Assembly (NCBI GenBank): GCA_904066235.2
Contig: CAJFCV020000003.1
Location: forward strand, 3,286,001 to 3,350,000
Direction of reading: 5' to 3'
DNA: 64,000 bases
Source of the DNA: Bursaphelenchus xylophilus
Taxonomy: Eukaryota; Nematoda; Chromadorea; Rhabditida; Aphelenchoididae
The notes under the pieces are model-generated. The model was not told the origin of the DNA. It worked only from the letters and a program-made list of their open reading frames with translations, and searched no databases. Every line of letters begins with the position of its first letter. Position 1 is the first letter of the stretch. Of this stretch, positions 35,777 through 48,947 are shown piece after piece. Position numbers and translations under genes: made by a program.

Positions 35777-36575
35777 TTCCCAACCGACCAAAATTTAGCG
35801 CGAATGAATGAATGAAAATATGACAACGCCGGAAATCGAAATTCCGGCTCTAAATCTGCATAATTGAAGTACAAAGTAGATAAATATTTTACTTTTTTCC
35901 AAAGGGGAAATGAGAAGAAGACTTGTCCGTTTGAGGAGTCAAGTGTTTCTTCCTTGGGGCAACGTTGACGAAATGGGAGTTTGAATTTATTTTTTACGGG
36001 GAAGAGAGAATTGACTCGTTTTGACGAATTCCGCAAATAATTTTATGATTTCCGGATGTCATGCGATGTTGTACTAGGCAAATGGACGTTTTTTGCGGAA
36101 AATTTTCGCTTTCAACGGTTTCTGCTAAATAATTTACATGAAAGGGTGGATCATATAGCCCCGTGATAAAAATACATAAGTTGGCCTAAATTTATCCCCT
36201 ATCCACACCATTTTTGGGCACTTTTTGACCATTCGAAAACTGGAAAATTTTATGTAAACCTTTTAAAACTGAGTTGATAGTTAAATGCAACGTTTATTGC
36301 CGGTGTTTACTTCCAGTGGGGTGGTTTTTTCATTTGTTGTCTTCTCTCATCATTTGTTTAACCGGGTTTAAACACAATACCTGACATTAAGCTCATATTG
36401 ATCTTCATTTGACTCTATTCCCTCTATTTCTGAGTAACCTTGACGGAATAGATACGAAAAGGGCTTTTTTGGGAAACGGAGCTACCTGCGAGGTGAGGAG
36501 CCGGCTTTCAAACCTCTTTCGATAAACGGCGTTCCTCAGTTTCTTCAAGCTTTATTGAACTAAACAAGAATCGCT
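35777..36575. other. Divergent promoter region
   Basis: An 800-bp spacer between the start of the TTBK-like kinase (minus) and the start of the secreted-protein gene (plus). No coding or repeat feature recognised; it should contain both promoters. Confidence 0.5.
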
Positions 36576-37426
36576 ATGTTACAAATATTACTGATCTTGA
36601 TAATTTTTACTCCAGTTGTCGATGCTGAGTAAGTTGGCTTTTATTTTCGTTTTCTTGGCCTCTTTGCTCGGCGGTTTGTATTGGTTTGTGATATTTGTTT
36701 TCAGAAATGTTTACTGCACATATTACCGAAACACCAACGAGATTACTTGTGGGTAAGCAGATTGCTGACATGTTTAATGAGCATTACAGCTTCTGACAGT
36801 AATTTAAATAAATTTCAACAAAAGCTGTTTCTGTTTAGTACTGTAACCTGTGAGACTCATATTCCTCCGAATTCTGAAGTTGCAACCGAGCAAGAAAAAG
36901 ACAATGATATTTTGGACAGAAAGTTGCCGAAAGGATGGTATCGTATTGGAAACTTACAGATCAGACATGACACTAGCTGGTTTAATCTTTATCGCCGAAG
37001 AGCCACTGGAAGTGGCTACTGGGATTTCTATACGAATATTCCGGAGAGAAGCTGCGTTGGGTAAGCTTTTTAGTGAATTACTATTCGCAAAAATGTTTCA
37101 AATTTTGCACCTACTTCAGAGTGCAGAGGAAAAGAAACCCTAAACCGTTAATTTTCGATAATTAAAAGCAATTCTTGACCAACGATAATTTTAACATCTG
37201 CTTTTGCAGTGGTTTTGGTCTGCATGCAGGTGAGAACATAACTGGTTCGATAACAGTCAAGGACAAGCGTTGTTTTGACCGACTGGTGGATCAGATTGAA
37301 CGCAAGACAACTTCCGAAAAGTTTGATGTTCTTCAATGCCGGAAATGCATCTTCAATAGTTGTTGGCTTGGAATGAGAACCCTTCCAAATCAACGGACTT
37401 ACCTGACTAATTTGAGATCTTTGTAA
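36576..37426 (+). CDS. Secreted protein with an HAG-x6-SITV motif
   Basis: Four exons: 36576-36628, 36705-36752, 36839-37060, 37210-37426; phases agree; 179 residues. Residues 1-17 are a signal peptide (MLQILLILIIFTPVVDA), so the product is probably secreted. The mature part has about eight cysteines. The most conserved-looking stretch is GFGLHAGENITGSITV followed by DKRCF. Bacterial L,D-transpeptidases and their eukaryotic relatives have an H-x-G...S-x-G-C-I pattern. If this protein belongs to that fold, the catalytic Cys is Ser here, so it would be inactive or altered; this is a guess from one motif. The gene converges on the PPxY membrane-protein gene. AATAAA follows at 37436-37441. I do not recognise the family with confidence. 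Confidence 0.7.
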
Positions 37427-37435
37427 AGAATAAGA

Positions 37436-37441
37436 AATAAA
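37436..37441 (+). terminator. Poly(A) signal of the secreted-protein gene
   Basis: AATAAA ten bases after the stop codon at 37424-37426. Confidence 0.55.
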
Positions 37442-37692
37442 GTAAGAAATGTATACACGAGTTCAGAGTAAAATAAGCCATTACCATGCACTTTTGCTAT
37501 CGGACTTCCAAATTGACTCAGCTGTCAACTTTTTCACTGTGCTTTTGTTCTGCCTGCAAGACTTCCTTCTATTCCTCGTAAACATTTATCAGATTTTCAT
37601 TGCATTCCGAGGGATTCGTAAAGAAATTCTGTCCAAAATAGAAAGCCTAAATCCCCACATTAAATTGTCCTGATATAACAACTGATATCATT

Positions 37693-38453
37693 TTACACAA
37701 TCGAATGCCTTGGGTATGATGGAGGTGGGCTTCTCAAGCCGTGTGCGCTGTGAGGTATGCGAAAACTCTTGGATCGAACTGGCGGTTCGTTGATTCCCAG
37801 CGAAGAATATCGCGGAGGTGGGGCAGGATAGCCTGGCAAGAGATTTGGCACCATTCCCGGGATATTCAGACCTTCTTCTTGGGGCTGCGCTAGAGTCCCG
37901 GTGATCCAAATTGCCGGCGAAGTTGGTCGTTCAGTCTGAATTGTGGGGGCTGTGTTGACAATTGATGCTGACAAGCACCCGTATTTCAGGCCGACAACTC
38001 CGAAAAGAATCAACAGCCATGCCAAAAGATAGGAGAAGATGATTAGAAAGGGGCTGCTGAAATAGGCAATTTAGTGTTTGAAATTGAATTGGCGAGTCAA
38101 TTCAATGGCTGAAAGAATGTATTGTCCTAGCTAGGCGTCGTGTTTTCAACCAGGGCTTCCTTACTTTATTGTGTGATTTGACGTCAAGATGAACGCGCTT
38201 TCGAGAATGATGAGGAAGGACAGAACAATGAAGGCAACCGAGGCAAACAGAACGTATTTCCTGTAATTTTCTGATTTCAATAGATTTCCATAACGAAGCA
38301 ATCACAACCTTATAAAATTTCGAGTTTTTCAAAGTCCATATTTCTATTGAGCTTTGCTGAAATTGAAGAATTTCAGAGCAATTCGCCGTATTCTTACCTG
38401 ATGGGATATATTCGATTTATAAGCTGATAATTCAAGGCTGCCAACTCCCCCAT
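37693..38453 (-). CDS. Two-pass membrane protein with PPxY tail
   Basis: Three coding exons: 38398-38453, 38165-38260, 37693-38056; phases agree; 171 residues from the ATG at 38451-38453. Two hydrophobic segments (about 21-44 and 53-75) are separated by a short loop with an N-H-T glycosylation site. A proline-rich tail of about 95 residues follows. The tail has two PPxY motifs, PPRY (131-134) and PPSY (162-165), which are ligands for WW domains of NEDD4-type ubiquitin ligases. This layout recalls endosomal/lysosomal adaptors such as LAPTM or Ndfip proteins, but I see no family-specific sequence. An acceptor (TTTTCAG) precedes the first exon at about 38477, so either this is the trans-spliced start or upstream exons exist. 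It converges with the secreted-protein gene. Confidence 0.65.
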
Positions 38454-39047
38454 TTTGATGACATTGACCGGGTCGGCTGAAAATAAAACTGTAATTACCA
38501 AAAATTTATTTTATCATACACTTAAAAATTATAAGCAATAGAAAATTTGAAAGCCCCGAAAACCCCGCACCTTCCTCAAAAATCGCAAACTGTCATAATA
38601 TAAGGCAAAGACGTTTTTGCCTCAATTTAGCTCGGGAGTTGTATGGCTTCGGATGGCGTTAAAGGGAAACCAATCAAATGCCGGATTTATTGGGCTTTAA
38701 GTTTGCTCCCTTCCATTTTTCGACAAGGGGAAGATAGTCGCGATGTTTTGTGTTTATTAACCCCTAGAAAGTCCTACGGTAGTTGAAGGACGTGAAGATT
38801 TGGCATTATCCGAATTGAGGAAAGGCCTCTGGAAAAATTAGGATATGGATGAAAGAGAAGATGAGGCAGACAGACAGATTAGAATAATTAAAATAAAGAC
38901 AAGGATGGCGTTACAGTATGAATGAATTAAACGGCGCATAACAAGATGAGTTTAGATATTTTGACGAGACACTGCGCAAGATAGCTTACAATTGCTGGTC
39001 TCCACTTTACAAAAATCATTGCTTTTCTCAAAGTCATACATACCGCT

Positions 39048-39093
39048 GCTGAAAGTCTCAGAAACTTCAGGCTGAAAGTCTCAGCAACTTCAG
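39048..39093. repeat. Two tandem 23-bp units
   Basis: GCTGAAAGTCTCAG followed by AAACTTCAG, then the same unit with one base changed (CAACTTCAG). A simple local duplication with no evident role. Confidence 0.75.
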
Positions 39094-42000
39094 TTCACAA
39101 GTCTCCTTTTCAACTTTTTTCATCTTTATTGTCACATATGTTGTTTCCATCTAACCTTATTGAATTTTTCCATCAACGCAACATCTTTTCAAACGTTGTT
39201 GAATCTGCGGGGTTCTTTAATCTCTCAAATAAAAACGGTAATCGTATTTATCCCAAAACAACCCCACTCATCATTTTCAATTTACTTTTTTCGTTTAACC
39301 CAATCAGGCCTAATCGGGTTAAGGCACCGTTTTTCTCCAATCTTCAGAAATAAGTCGATGACGCGTGGCCAAATGTTCCGTTCGAGCTTCAATCATCATA
39401 AATATTGGAGTATCACACTTCCCTCTCAACATTTCCTGCATTGAACTTTAATTCAATTTTTCCTTTTCCTGCACGAGCTTTGGAGTTCGATTTTCTTTGA
39501 TTCTGAGCTCTTATCCTTCTCTTGAGTCGCTTTTTTTTCCACAAGCGGCCGCTGAAATTACTGTAGGTTTATGTAAATCAAAGACGTCACGGGTTTCCCC
39601 GTTTTGACGTAAGCTGTTTCCTCAGTCCGGAGATTAATTCAGCCGTTAAAATTCATGGCATTTGGGATCGTGAGAAAAAGATTAATTGTTACGCTATACG
39701 ACAGTTGAGCTGGAAAGGAGCTGAGAACTCGTCAAAACAAATTTTAGAGCCTTCTTCGGAATTGGTGACTCTAAAAATGGCATTCGTTATAACCAATTTT
39801 GGAAACATTGTTCGAACAGAGATATCATGACTAAAATTATTGTATATTTTTAGGTAAGATATACCGTATTTTATTCTGCTTTGGGCCCTACAATTTCAAC
39901 GCCCGCCATTTTTGCCCACTCGTCTATGCCTTCATTCAGAAACCTCGTGCCGCTCCCGAATCCCATAAAGTCTCAATTTCTTCGCCTCTCGTGACGCACC
40001 ACGTCAAATGAAGATGTCTTTTACGGCCGTTCTTATCAGCCATGACATTTATCCGAAATTGGGGCCTTTAAACCTCTTGAGTTTCCAACCCTCGTTCCGG
40101 CCGCTCCCACGGGAAGAATTCTCATTTCGGGAACGCTTTAAGCTCGCGCCACAACCCCGGCCCCGAAATTAGAATGGCGGGCACTTTATCAGCGAAATTA
40201 AGCCCTAGGAACTTGGGGTTCGTTATTTTTACGGAGGCGGGTGGAGCAGGGGAACTGTAGCGGAGTAGAAAAGACCAAGAGATTCGATTTTTTTGAACTT
40301 TGGCAACTGTGGTATCCGCATTTCAATTTTTTAATCATCATGAATAAAGAGCCTATAACTCCGAAAAATGCTAAGCTAAATACTGCTTTCCGGCTTGTTA
40401 AAATTGCATAAAACGTTGTCCTAATGGCATGCAACATTACCAACATTAAGTCAAAATGTCATCAACGATAGTGAGTGGTTTTAAGGCTGTTTGCAGTGTC
40501 TGGAAATTCAATATCTCGGACACACAGCCCGCAGCACATGTATTTTGATTTTTTGTGGTTTGAGTGGGTCATTGTACAATTGTTGATGACATTTGCAACT
40601 AAAAAAATTCTTTTAATAAGTCTCCTTAAGTAAAGTCTATCCTTCCTGCCCTATTTTCGTAGTGTAAGAGGCTTTTGCAGTATTTAACAAGCTGAGTAAA
40701 CTACACTGGCCATATCATTATTCTTTCCCAGCCTTCGAATGTCGCATCCGTGTGTTCTTCTACAAAAAACAGCTCGAAAAAAGTCTCCAAATCCATTTGT
40801 GACCTTCGTCTTTCCCACGAACATTGCCGGGAACTCTAACCTCGGAAAAGTAGTTGCCGTCCAAATGTAATTGGAGCGCAAATCCCGAAAATAAATACTC
40901 GGAGGGAACGTCGATGGAAACGAGGTTTATTTTCCGATGATTCGAGTCTGAGTGGGTTCGATGTTTGTTTGTATGGAGAGTTGGGGGCACTCCACACTCC
41001 ATTTTTTACAAGACTTGTAGAAGGTTGAGGTCAAGATTTTCTAGGGGAATTTGAAGATTTTTAGCTTTGGCTTTGCATACACTGAGATTTTTGGGTCGGA
41101 AAATCCCAAAATCTTGTTTTTCGATTCATGAAGTACCAAAAAAGGTTCTTTGCTCTATGACCATCTTTCCTCAATCTTTGTACTCTCTAGTCTGCAAATT
41201 CTTCCGTTTTTCCTGCAAAATATGAACTAGAAATTTGATCACAGCAACAAAATTTCAAATATACTTTCCTTACTACACGTAGGGTGCAAAAATTTCCGCA
41301 AAAGTTCAGCAGCGCTGCTGAGGGGCTTGGCTTTCGACATGACTCCATACAATAAGTAATTCTGTTTTGCGTAAGAGTCGGGGACGAGGGGGTGAGGTTT
41401 TTGTCTTCATTTCGAAAGTGTAGGAGCAAGTTAGCTTGCGTGTGGGAACTTTTACAACGACCGCAAGAAGTAGCTGGAATTGTGGTTGTAGTCTGAAGCG
41501 CCCTTCTCCTCGCCTAGGTTAGCTTTTGGCTATAAACGTGCGTTTAACCAGTATTTTATGTACAATACTTTTTTACATTACATTCAATTTTCTTAGGCCT
41601 ACATTTTCTTGGCTTATTGCAATTTCTTTGCAATATGCTCAATGATTTCTCAAAGCCGCACAAACACTCCAGCCCCCAACGTTTTGATGTCTTTCAAAGA
41701 TATTAGGAAATGCATGGCTCTTCTCTTCAGGGCCAATGAAACAAAAAAGAAGAATGCCGTCCTGGAAAAAAACAATGGAAGGCGCGCCCCGAAATGTGTT
41801 CGCTTTATGAAGTACAATTGCACTCAAGCGCTCAGCTCGTTTCTCATTTAGTGTTTCCCGTCGTCCTATTTGGCGCTGTCACAGTGTTGAGCGAAGGGAG
41901 GTTGAAGGTGTCGTATTTCGGCGAGGAGAACGTTTTAATTTGAATAGCTTGGACGACCAGTTTTTGCTGACTATTGAGAATTTCAACAAGGAAGTTATCC

Positions 42001-45000
42001 AAAGTTCGACGGTTAGAATTTTTTGAGATCTTGGGGAAAATTTTTCGTATAGGTCACATATCGCTGGCTGAAAATTTAGCTCATGTTTTGTAGGAGCAGC
42101 AGACATATTTAGCAGTCTTTGCAGAGGAGAGACTGTAGGAAATCGGAGAGGCTGACAGAGAAATTTTGACCGTAACGAGTCTTTGGATCACCGGCAAAAA
42201 TGATGACTTAAAATCTCCTTGAAATTTACTGGATCCAACTACATATCTTCCCAGGTACTCTTGCGGCATGTGTCATCAAATTCGATCTCCCCGCTCCCAT
42301 CTGATATCTCTTTTGTTAAGCAAACTAAAAATAAATTCGTAACAAAGCGCCAACCCTACTTAAGATTAGAATAATTGTATAGTTTTCCAGCTAGCAATTT
42401 GTTATATTGGTTTTGTCTCCACGATAGTTTACAAAGCCGATTTGTCCGCTGAAAACACGATTTAGTGAACGTATTATGTATATAATGTAGGGAAAGTTTA
42501 GCAATTTTCTCGTCGACGGAAGTCACTTGGACAGTCACGACAAGGATTTCCGAAGTCGTAGACGCGCTGGTCTCTGATTTCTTATAATGCCGTAGAACGC
42601 CTGTTTATTATATTTTTTCGGGTTCGGTTTTGATTTATCCCGTTTAATTCCTTCTATGGCATCTTTTCTAATTCCGAAATTTTGGGTAATTCCGAGTGCG
42701 GGTCGAATACTAGCCATAATTCAAGCCATTAATTCCTTCTTTATGGATTTATTTTGATGTAATGGCACATATGTATTCGTTATTTCTGCTTGTGTTTTGC
42801 ACTTGTCTTTTTCAGTTTTTCGGTGGGCGGATGACTTGGTGTACATGTCAAAAAATGTATGGCTGTCAAAATTAATGACGGACTTGAAACATTCTGTGTT
42901 TTGTTGCAAGTAAATTTCCCAGCTGTCGGGGAAACATGTTTTTGAAAATTGGAGGGGCTACGGTAAGATAAGAGTTGACAAACACAAAAAAGAGGCTTTT
43001 GGCCGTTGACAAAGCTCAACGATATCTTAGCCGGCGACTTTGCGATTGCCTTCAAATTCTGTGTGAGCTGTCACAATAGGATAAAAATTAATTATAGAAA
43101 ATTTTGTCCAGTAAGTTGCGATGGTAGCTGAGATACTACGTTTTTTTCAAAAGTTCGTCGAATTTTTGTCACAAACTTCTTTGCACTGTGCATTTCACTT
43201 TAGCACTGTGAAATTCGATAATCGCTTGGTTTTTTGTCAATTGCGTTGCTGCGCTTTTTTCACAGTTCTAAAAGAAGCAATATGCACCGTGCTCCGCGAG
43301 AAAAGACTAGCACTTTTGAAAAGTGTAGTTTGCAGACCGGAGACAATGCAAACTGCAGGCAAACGCTTTTTTGTGTTTTATGAATTTTTAAAAAATTCAT
43401 TCTTTGTGCGTATATTTCAGCTGCAAAATTCGATTCTTAGGATAAAACCGTTAAAACAAAGCAAATTTTTTTTGAGAGATCTCCAAGTAAACTATTCAAC
43501 CATTGACTTTAAAATCACGGCTTCTTTTGCATAGAGCGAGCTACAAGTCTTGAATTTGCTGTACAAGAACATAACCTTGATTTATATATTATAGAATTGC
43601 AGCAGAGTGTAAGGTTCACGCGGTATACTAGTCCTTCAAATTTACATTAGATATTATTACAAAACCTCTGTACAAACTTTCGGAATACCTCCGCTAAAAG
43701 CTGAGAAAGTAACCACTCTTTTATACTGTATCGATTCTTTTTCTTTACGGTCCTTCTTCTCCGATATTATATTCGTAAGTGTGATCATGCTTGAAGTTGA
43801 TTGTGTACACAACTCGGATATTATATACCTTCAAACTTTTTTTAAACCCATGCAACAAACAAACAAAGTCCCGCAAACGTCAGCTTTTTAAAAACCTTCA
43901 ACTTTTTCGATGAAAAAGAGATCTCGGGGGCACAGTAATATCCTTGAATTTTTATAGAGCCTTTTAAGGCTTGGAAAACAACGTTTAAAAAAGCTGTTTT
44001 CTTTTTTTTCCAGACAATTCTTTGCTCTGAAATTTGTTTCCACATGTATCATTGAGCATGTCTTTCATTTCGCATTTACATTTTTTTCGTCTGACCTTTC
44101 AACTTTCTCACAGAAAATAAAAAAAAACCTGAAAAGGAAAGCCGAAAGTCGTTGGAAATGTAATTTGACTCGTCTGTGCGTGCAGGGCATAAAACTTTTT
44201 CTTCACCATGGTATTAATGTTTTAGGAAATGCACCATGCTTTGCTTCATAAGTCCTTTGAGCGCCATGCATTTTTGATGCCTGCCAAAGGCCAACATGGA
44301 ATTGGTAAAGTTACTGGAAAATTCTATACGAACTTTTTTGGAACACTATTTTATGGCCTGCAGGATTAGTTACTGTAGGTGTGACCTGCAGAAAAGGTAT
44401 CGATCTTACTGAAAGATGGTGTAAATTGATCTTGGAATTTTTGTGAGACGAAGGGAGAGTTTTGAGTCGCTTGTTGAACAACATACCGAGATTTTGTGGT
44501 CCAAAAATGGCCTAAAATTTGAGATTTTTTGCAATTTCTGGCTGGGAAAATCAAGCCCTTTGGCTATTAGGACTATTCTATCGAAAATCAGCGTTCTCTA
44601 GTCGCATTTTCTTGCTTTATAATACAAAAAAAGACGTTGTTTGGAGGCTTCAACGGTCTCTCATTATTTGAAAAGAGTGTTTGATAACTCGTCTATCTCA
44701 ACAAACGATGAGCAAAAATTTCATGGGACTGCTTCGCGGCATAGTCAGTGTATCTCTCCTAAATTTGAACACCGTCTGGTAGTTGCATCCCCAGTAAATT
44801 CCACATTTGTATTTACGTTTCAGACGACTTTTTGGCATGCAAACCGCTTACGTTCGCCAAATTTCGAATGTTTGTCACATTTACGGCCCCATTACTTTTC
44901 GCAATCCACCTTTTTTCAATGAAAGCCAACGAAATATATTATAGATCTGAAATCTTTCATTTTCCTTGTGTTTACAGCTTTTTGGAGTACAATTTTCGCA

Positions 45001-46523
45001 AATATGGGCGGACATTATTTCCGAATGCCGCATCGTATGCTCATGTCAATCTGTCAGCCCGTCAACAAAATAATATTACGGCCACGCGGGACTTAAGCCT
45101 TGTCATAAGTTGTTTTGTGTCAGTTTACTCGAAAAAACACACAAGTAGAAACACTACTGAGGCGGTCGAGTGAACCCCGGGCTAAGCGAAAAGATTGGAC
45201 TCGGGTTTCAAAATTCAAAGTACGCGTTTTTTTGAGGAGGACAATTGGAAGTTATAGGTTCCGCGTAAGCCAAAAAGCAGAGCAAAATTATTTTGAGGGT
45301 TTGTAATCGCTGAGATTTCGTAGATGTTTTTGCAAGTTTGTGACTTCTAGCATCCGCTTTGTGAACTGGGAATCTTGTTTACAGTCCGTCATCTTCCTTT
45401 TTTGGCAAAAAGGAATTAAAGCTGGAAGCAGAGACTAATAGTAAATTAGTTATAGCATAGAATTTTTTTGTCTGGAGACGTTAGACTTTCAAATTTCATT
45501 AACCAAATGCTGGGTTGTCGGCGGATCTTTTTCATCCTTTTTTTTGCAAAAATATCTTATAAATTCAGTACGCTAAAAATTTTTAAATTTCAGTTCTTTA
45601 ATTTACCCTCAAATTCTGCGTACATTTTCTAAATATTTAGTATGGCCAGCCTCAAAAACAGTAGCTTGTATCCAAGCGTGATTTCCAGTAATTGTTTAGC
45701 TAGAGGCTAAGGATATATATTTAAAATGTCATAAGACGTTTTTTGCGTTTAACTTTTTGAACCCAACCCTGAAAATGACTATTTTCCGTGCAAACATTGT
45801 AGACCTTATCACGAATGTATCCAAAGCCAAAAATGGAAAAGTGACCCCAAATTTTGTCTTATTTCGGCCGAAAAATTAATTTCACGCAGAAGTTTTTCAT
45901 TCATCTAGACTTATCGCTAAATTGTCTGAACTTCTAGCAAAACCTCTCTTCTTTATTAGCCTCGAGCAATTGCCCGTTTATTAGACTTCTCACAAACACT
46001 GATGATCAAAAACCTCTTAAAATCCCCCCTTTCATATTTCTTTTTCCGGGTACTGCCGATTATAATATAATACATTACATTAGCTTTTATCTTTTCGTGT
46101 CTTCAAATTTCATTCCCTTGCCTTCACTATTTTACACGACCCCATTAAAGGCGGAAGCGCGTTGGAGAGAACTTTTCGACTTTCGTCGAAGAATAGACGG
46201 GCTGTTTTTGGCCCTCGAGGCTATTGTCAAGGTGCAGGTGCACTCGGATGTGGGGGATTAAGGTGGTCTACGTATTCAGGCATGGGGTTTTCGGAATAAA
46301 ATTGTCTGAGGTCATTGTTAATTCGCCTTGCATTTTCTTGCAGGACCATTTTTGCCGCGAGCGGCATTCACTTCCTGCAGCGGGGGATTAGATGGTCAAT
46401 TGCTGCTTTGAAAAACAAGGAAATTACTTTTCTTGTTGTGTGCTATTGCTTCTAAACTCTTTGGGAATACTTTTTCTAGGCCCATAGGCAACCACTAAAT
46501 ATTTTATTTTTTGCTTTGCCAGC

Positions 46524-46651
46524 GCAGTCAGGGAAATAACTTGGTTTCTCCTCGCCTTGGAATCGACTATTATCCCTTTGCGACGATTAGATGATTTGGT
46601 GTGCGACTGCGACAAGGAGAGAAAAATCCACATTATTTTCCCTACAGACTG
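46524..46651. mobile_element. MITE, CAGTCTGTCGGG family, copy 2 (decayed)
   Basis: About 128 bp. The left end GCAGTCAGGGAAATAA and the right end CATTATTTTCCCTACAGACTG match the family terminus with a few substitutions. Interior GCGAC/GTCGC blocks are also typical of the family. Confidence 0.6.
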
Positions 46652-48795
46652 TTATCAACATTACGATTACTAGAGTGGTCATAAAGTCACGAGAGTTGGT
46701 GAGAATATCAACGTTTCTCAACTGCAACTTTTGGATTTATCGATTAAAAATGATTTTTTTCCGAAACATTGAGCACTTTCTTCAAGTAAAATTTCTGAAT
46801 TTCTTGATCCAAAAATTGTTAAAAAGACCAAATCTTCGATGTCCTTGGCCGAAAAATATTAGGGCTTCCTACAAGCAGTCTGCAAAAAGCGTCACAGCGT
46901 CTTTAAAAAATCCTATTACCAATTTGCGCCATGTTTCCTTTGAATCTGACCCTTTACACGGTCAGTTTTTGAGTCAGTAAAGAACAGCGACTTTTTCAAC
47001 ACAACATATCCTTTTGACCCCTATTCTATTTATTGCATACACATCGTTCCTCCCTCATCATATCCCATCTCCAGCGTCGCTACTCCCTCCGCCTAATGAC
47101 GGAATTGGCCCGCTGACATTCGATATTCCCCCTCCTCCTTTAACATCCGTTTATAATTTACGTCGATGCGCTTGAATGTTTCCAATTTTGTGGGTGGCTT
47201 ATCCGGGGGGAAACATGAAACTTTAGACTTTAAAAGGATTTTTCCCTTTTCTTCTGTTTTTCTCGAGGTCCTTGGGGCGAATCTCCTTTATGTGCGGCAA
47301 CAAGAGTTGATGGGCTTTGAAAAGGAGACTGCCCAAATTGAACGGCCCGGTTTTTAAACGTGGAAAGGTTGAGTGTTTTTGTGGTTCAACTTTCGGAAAC
47401 TCATCTCATCTCCGGATGGTCGGCGCTGGGACTTTATGCTGTTTTTTGGAGGGTCTTTGACAGTTGCGGTTCAATTTGAGAGCTAAATTATGTTTTTGAA
47501 CTTTCATGGCTTTTGCTGAACCTATCCACGGCCAAATTACATGCGCTGTTGATAGTTCGGGAGCTCTTGAACACTTCTTCAAGGGACTAATTTTAAAAAT
47601 TGCCAAGGAATTACTGGCTTAGAGAAATCAGCCGCTGAGGGTCCAAAAATTACATACTGTAAGCATCATTTAGGATTTAGCCTTCGCGAGGTACAGGGCG
47701 ATTTTTTAAGTCTAAAAAGGTTCATGAAATTCTTGGCCAAAAAATCTTTGCTGCTTCTGCAGAGCGCGGCCTAAAAGTCCCGTAATGCTTCTTTAAAGTC
47801 CCAAGTTTAGTTTCTCCAAAATCTACGTTACACGCTTTGCCCATGTTCCTCTTTTTCAAGCCGTGAGAACGCAAAGAATCGAACATTAGCGTGAAGTGTG
47901 AACTATGTTTTATCTTTTCTAATCCGCTCCAAAACTTAAGCTTGTTTTGACTTCCTAACCGAAGCCCAATTCCCTGAACTTTACCGTAAATTGGCCCGTC
48001 TTCTATCCCGTCATATTGCTCTTTCCACCTTATTCGTCCCTATCGTTTCCCTCTTCTTTTCGTCTTTTCATTATTCCTTTCCCAGCAACTCATTGTGCTA
48101 TCTTCCCATTCAAATAACTTCTGTTCTAGATTGGTAAGGCCATTTCACGCTCCCAAACTTATCATTTATTCAGCGAGTGCGCAGAGGCGTGGTGGGAGCG
48201 AGGGTAGTCTATAAAAAAGCGACTACCCATTATCCCACTAAATTTTTGGGCATTTCTCGGTATCGTTCGGTTTGTGAGGTTCATTCGTTACGAAGTTTAA
48301 ACGATGACATTCCAGGTATGAGCGCGAAAAAACAGAAAAGAGAGTTTGTCCATGTACGCAATAGCAAATTGAGGTTTTGTTTTGCGTTATGACCTTTGTG
48401 GAATATAGAAGGGCCTTTATGAAATTTCGTTTCAGGCCAAAATATTTAGTTTACAGGCAAGATTAACCCCGTTTTTTGGGGAACTCCAAATCCAAATTCG
48501 TCATGTTTCAAATCCCAAAGTTTTAAAAATACATTTTCCACTTTCTGTTTGCCCACACGCTCGCATTACATACATTAAAATCCGAGAAAATTTAAACAAA
48601 TGTTAAGATTAGCCGTTTTACGACCCCTGCTGAATCTTCGGATGTTTTTTTGGAAACGGTCACAGTTAAACTGTTTTGGGAAAGTGGCTTTTGTTGTGTA
48701 TGGAGACGGCGCGACGGAAGTAATTGGTGGAAAGGGCTAAGGATGTGTCTAACATCTCAAAGGTCGGCTGGATAGAAGACCATATAAGGGTATAT

Positions 48796-48947
48796 TGGTT
48801 TGTCGGGAAAATAATGTGGATTTGTCGTGCTCTGAAATCGCCGATCATCGATTTGCGAAGGGTAGCCGTAGCTGGAGACTTTTTTGTCTCGCGACGAGGC
48901 GAGAAGTTTTGGTGCGACAAGTAGACATTATTTTCCCGACAGATTGA
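48796..48947. mobile_element. MITE, CAGTCTGTCGGG family, copy 3
   Basis: About 152 bp. Left end TTTGTCGGGAAAATAATG; right end CATTATTTTCCCGACAGATTGA. It contains the internal inverted pair TTGTCGTGC / GGTGCGACAA. Confidence 0.75.

Noticed and set aside
40684..41002. Minus-strand frames with a somewhat coding-like look (SIDVPSEYLFSGFALQL)
   Set aside because: No acceptor before the ATG, no donor that continues the frame, and no recognised family. It could be a decayed exon, but the evidence is too thin to list.
43121..43534. 137-codon plus-strand frame
   Set aside because: Phe- and Leu-rich translation of AT-rich DNA without splice sites, signal peptide or domain.
4448..44378. Recurring GTTACTGTAG / CTACAGTAAC (for example near 3620, 4448, 29405, 44368)
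   Set aside because: A common short motif in worm intergenic DNA as I recall; only a few copies here and no positional pattern, unlike GTAAAATACG.
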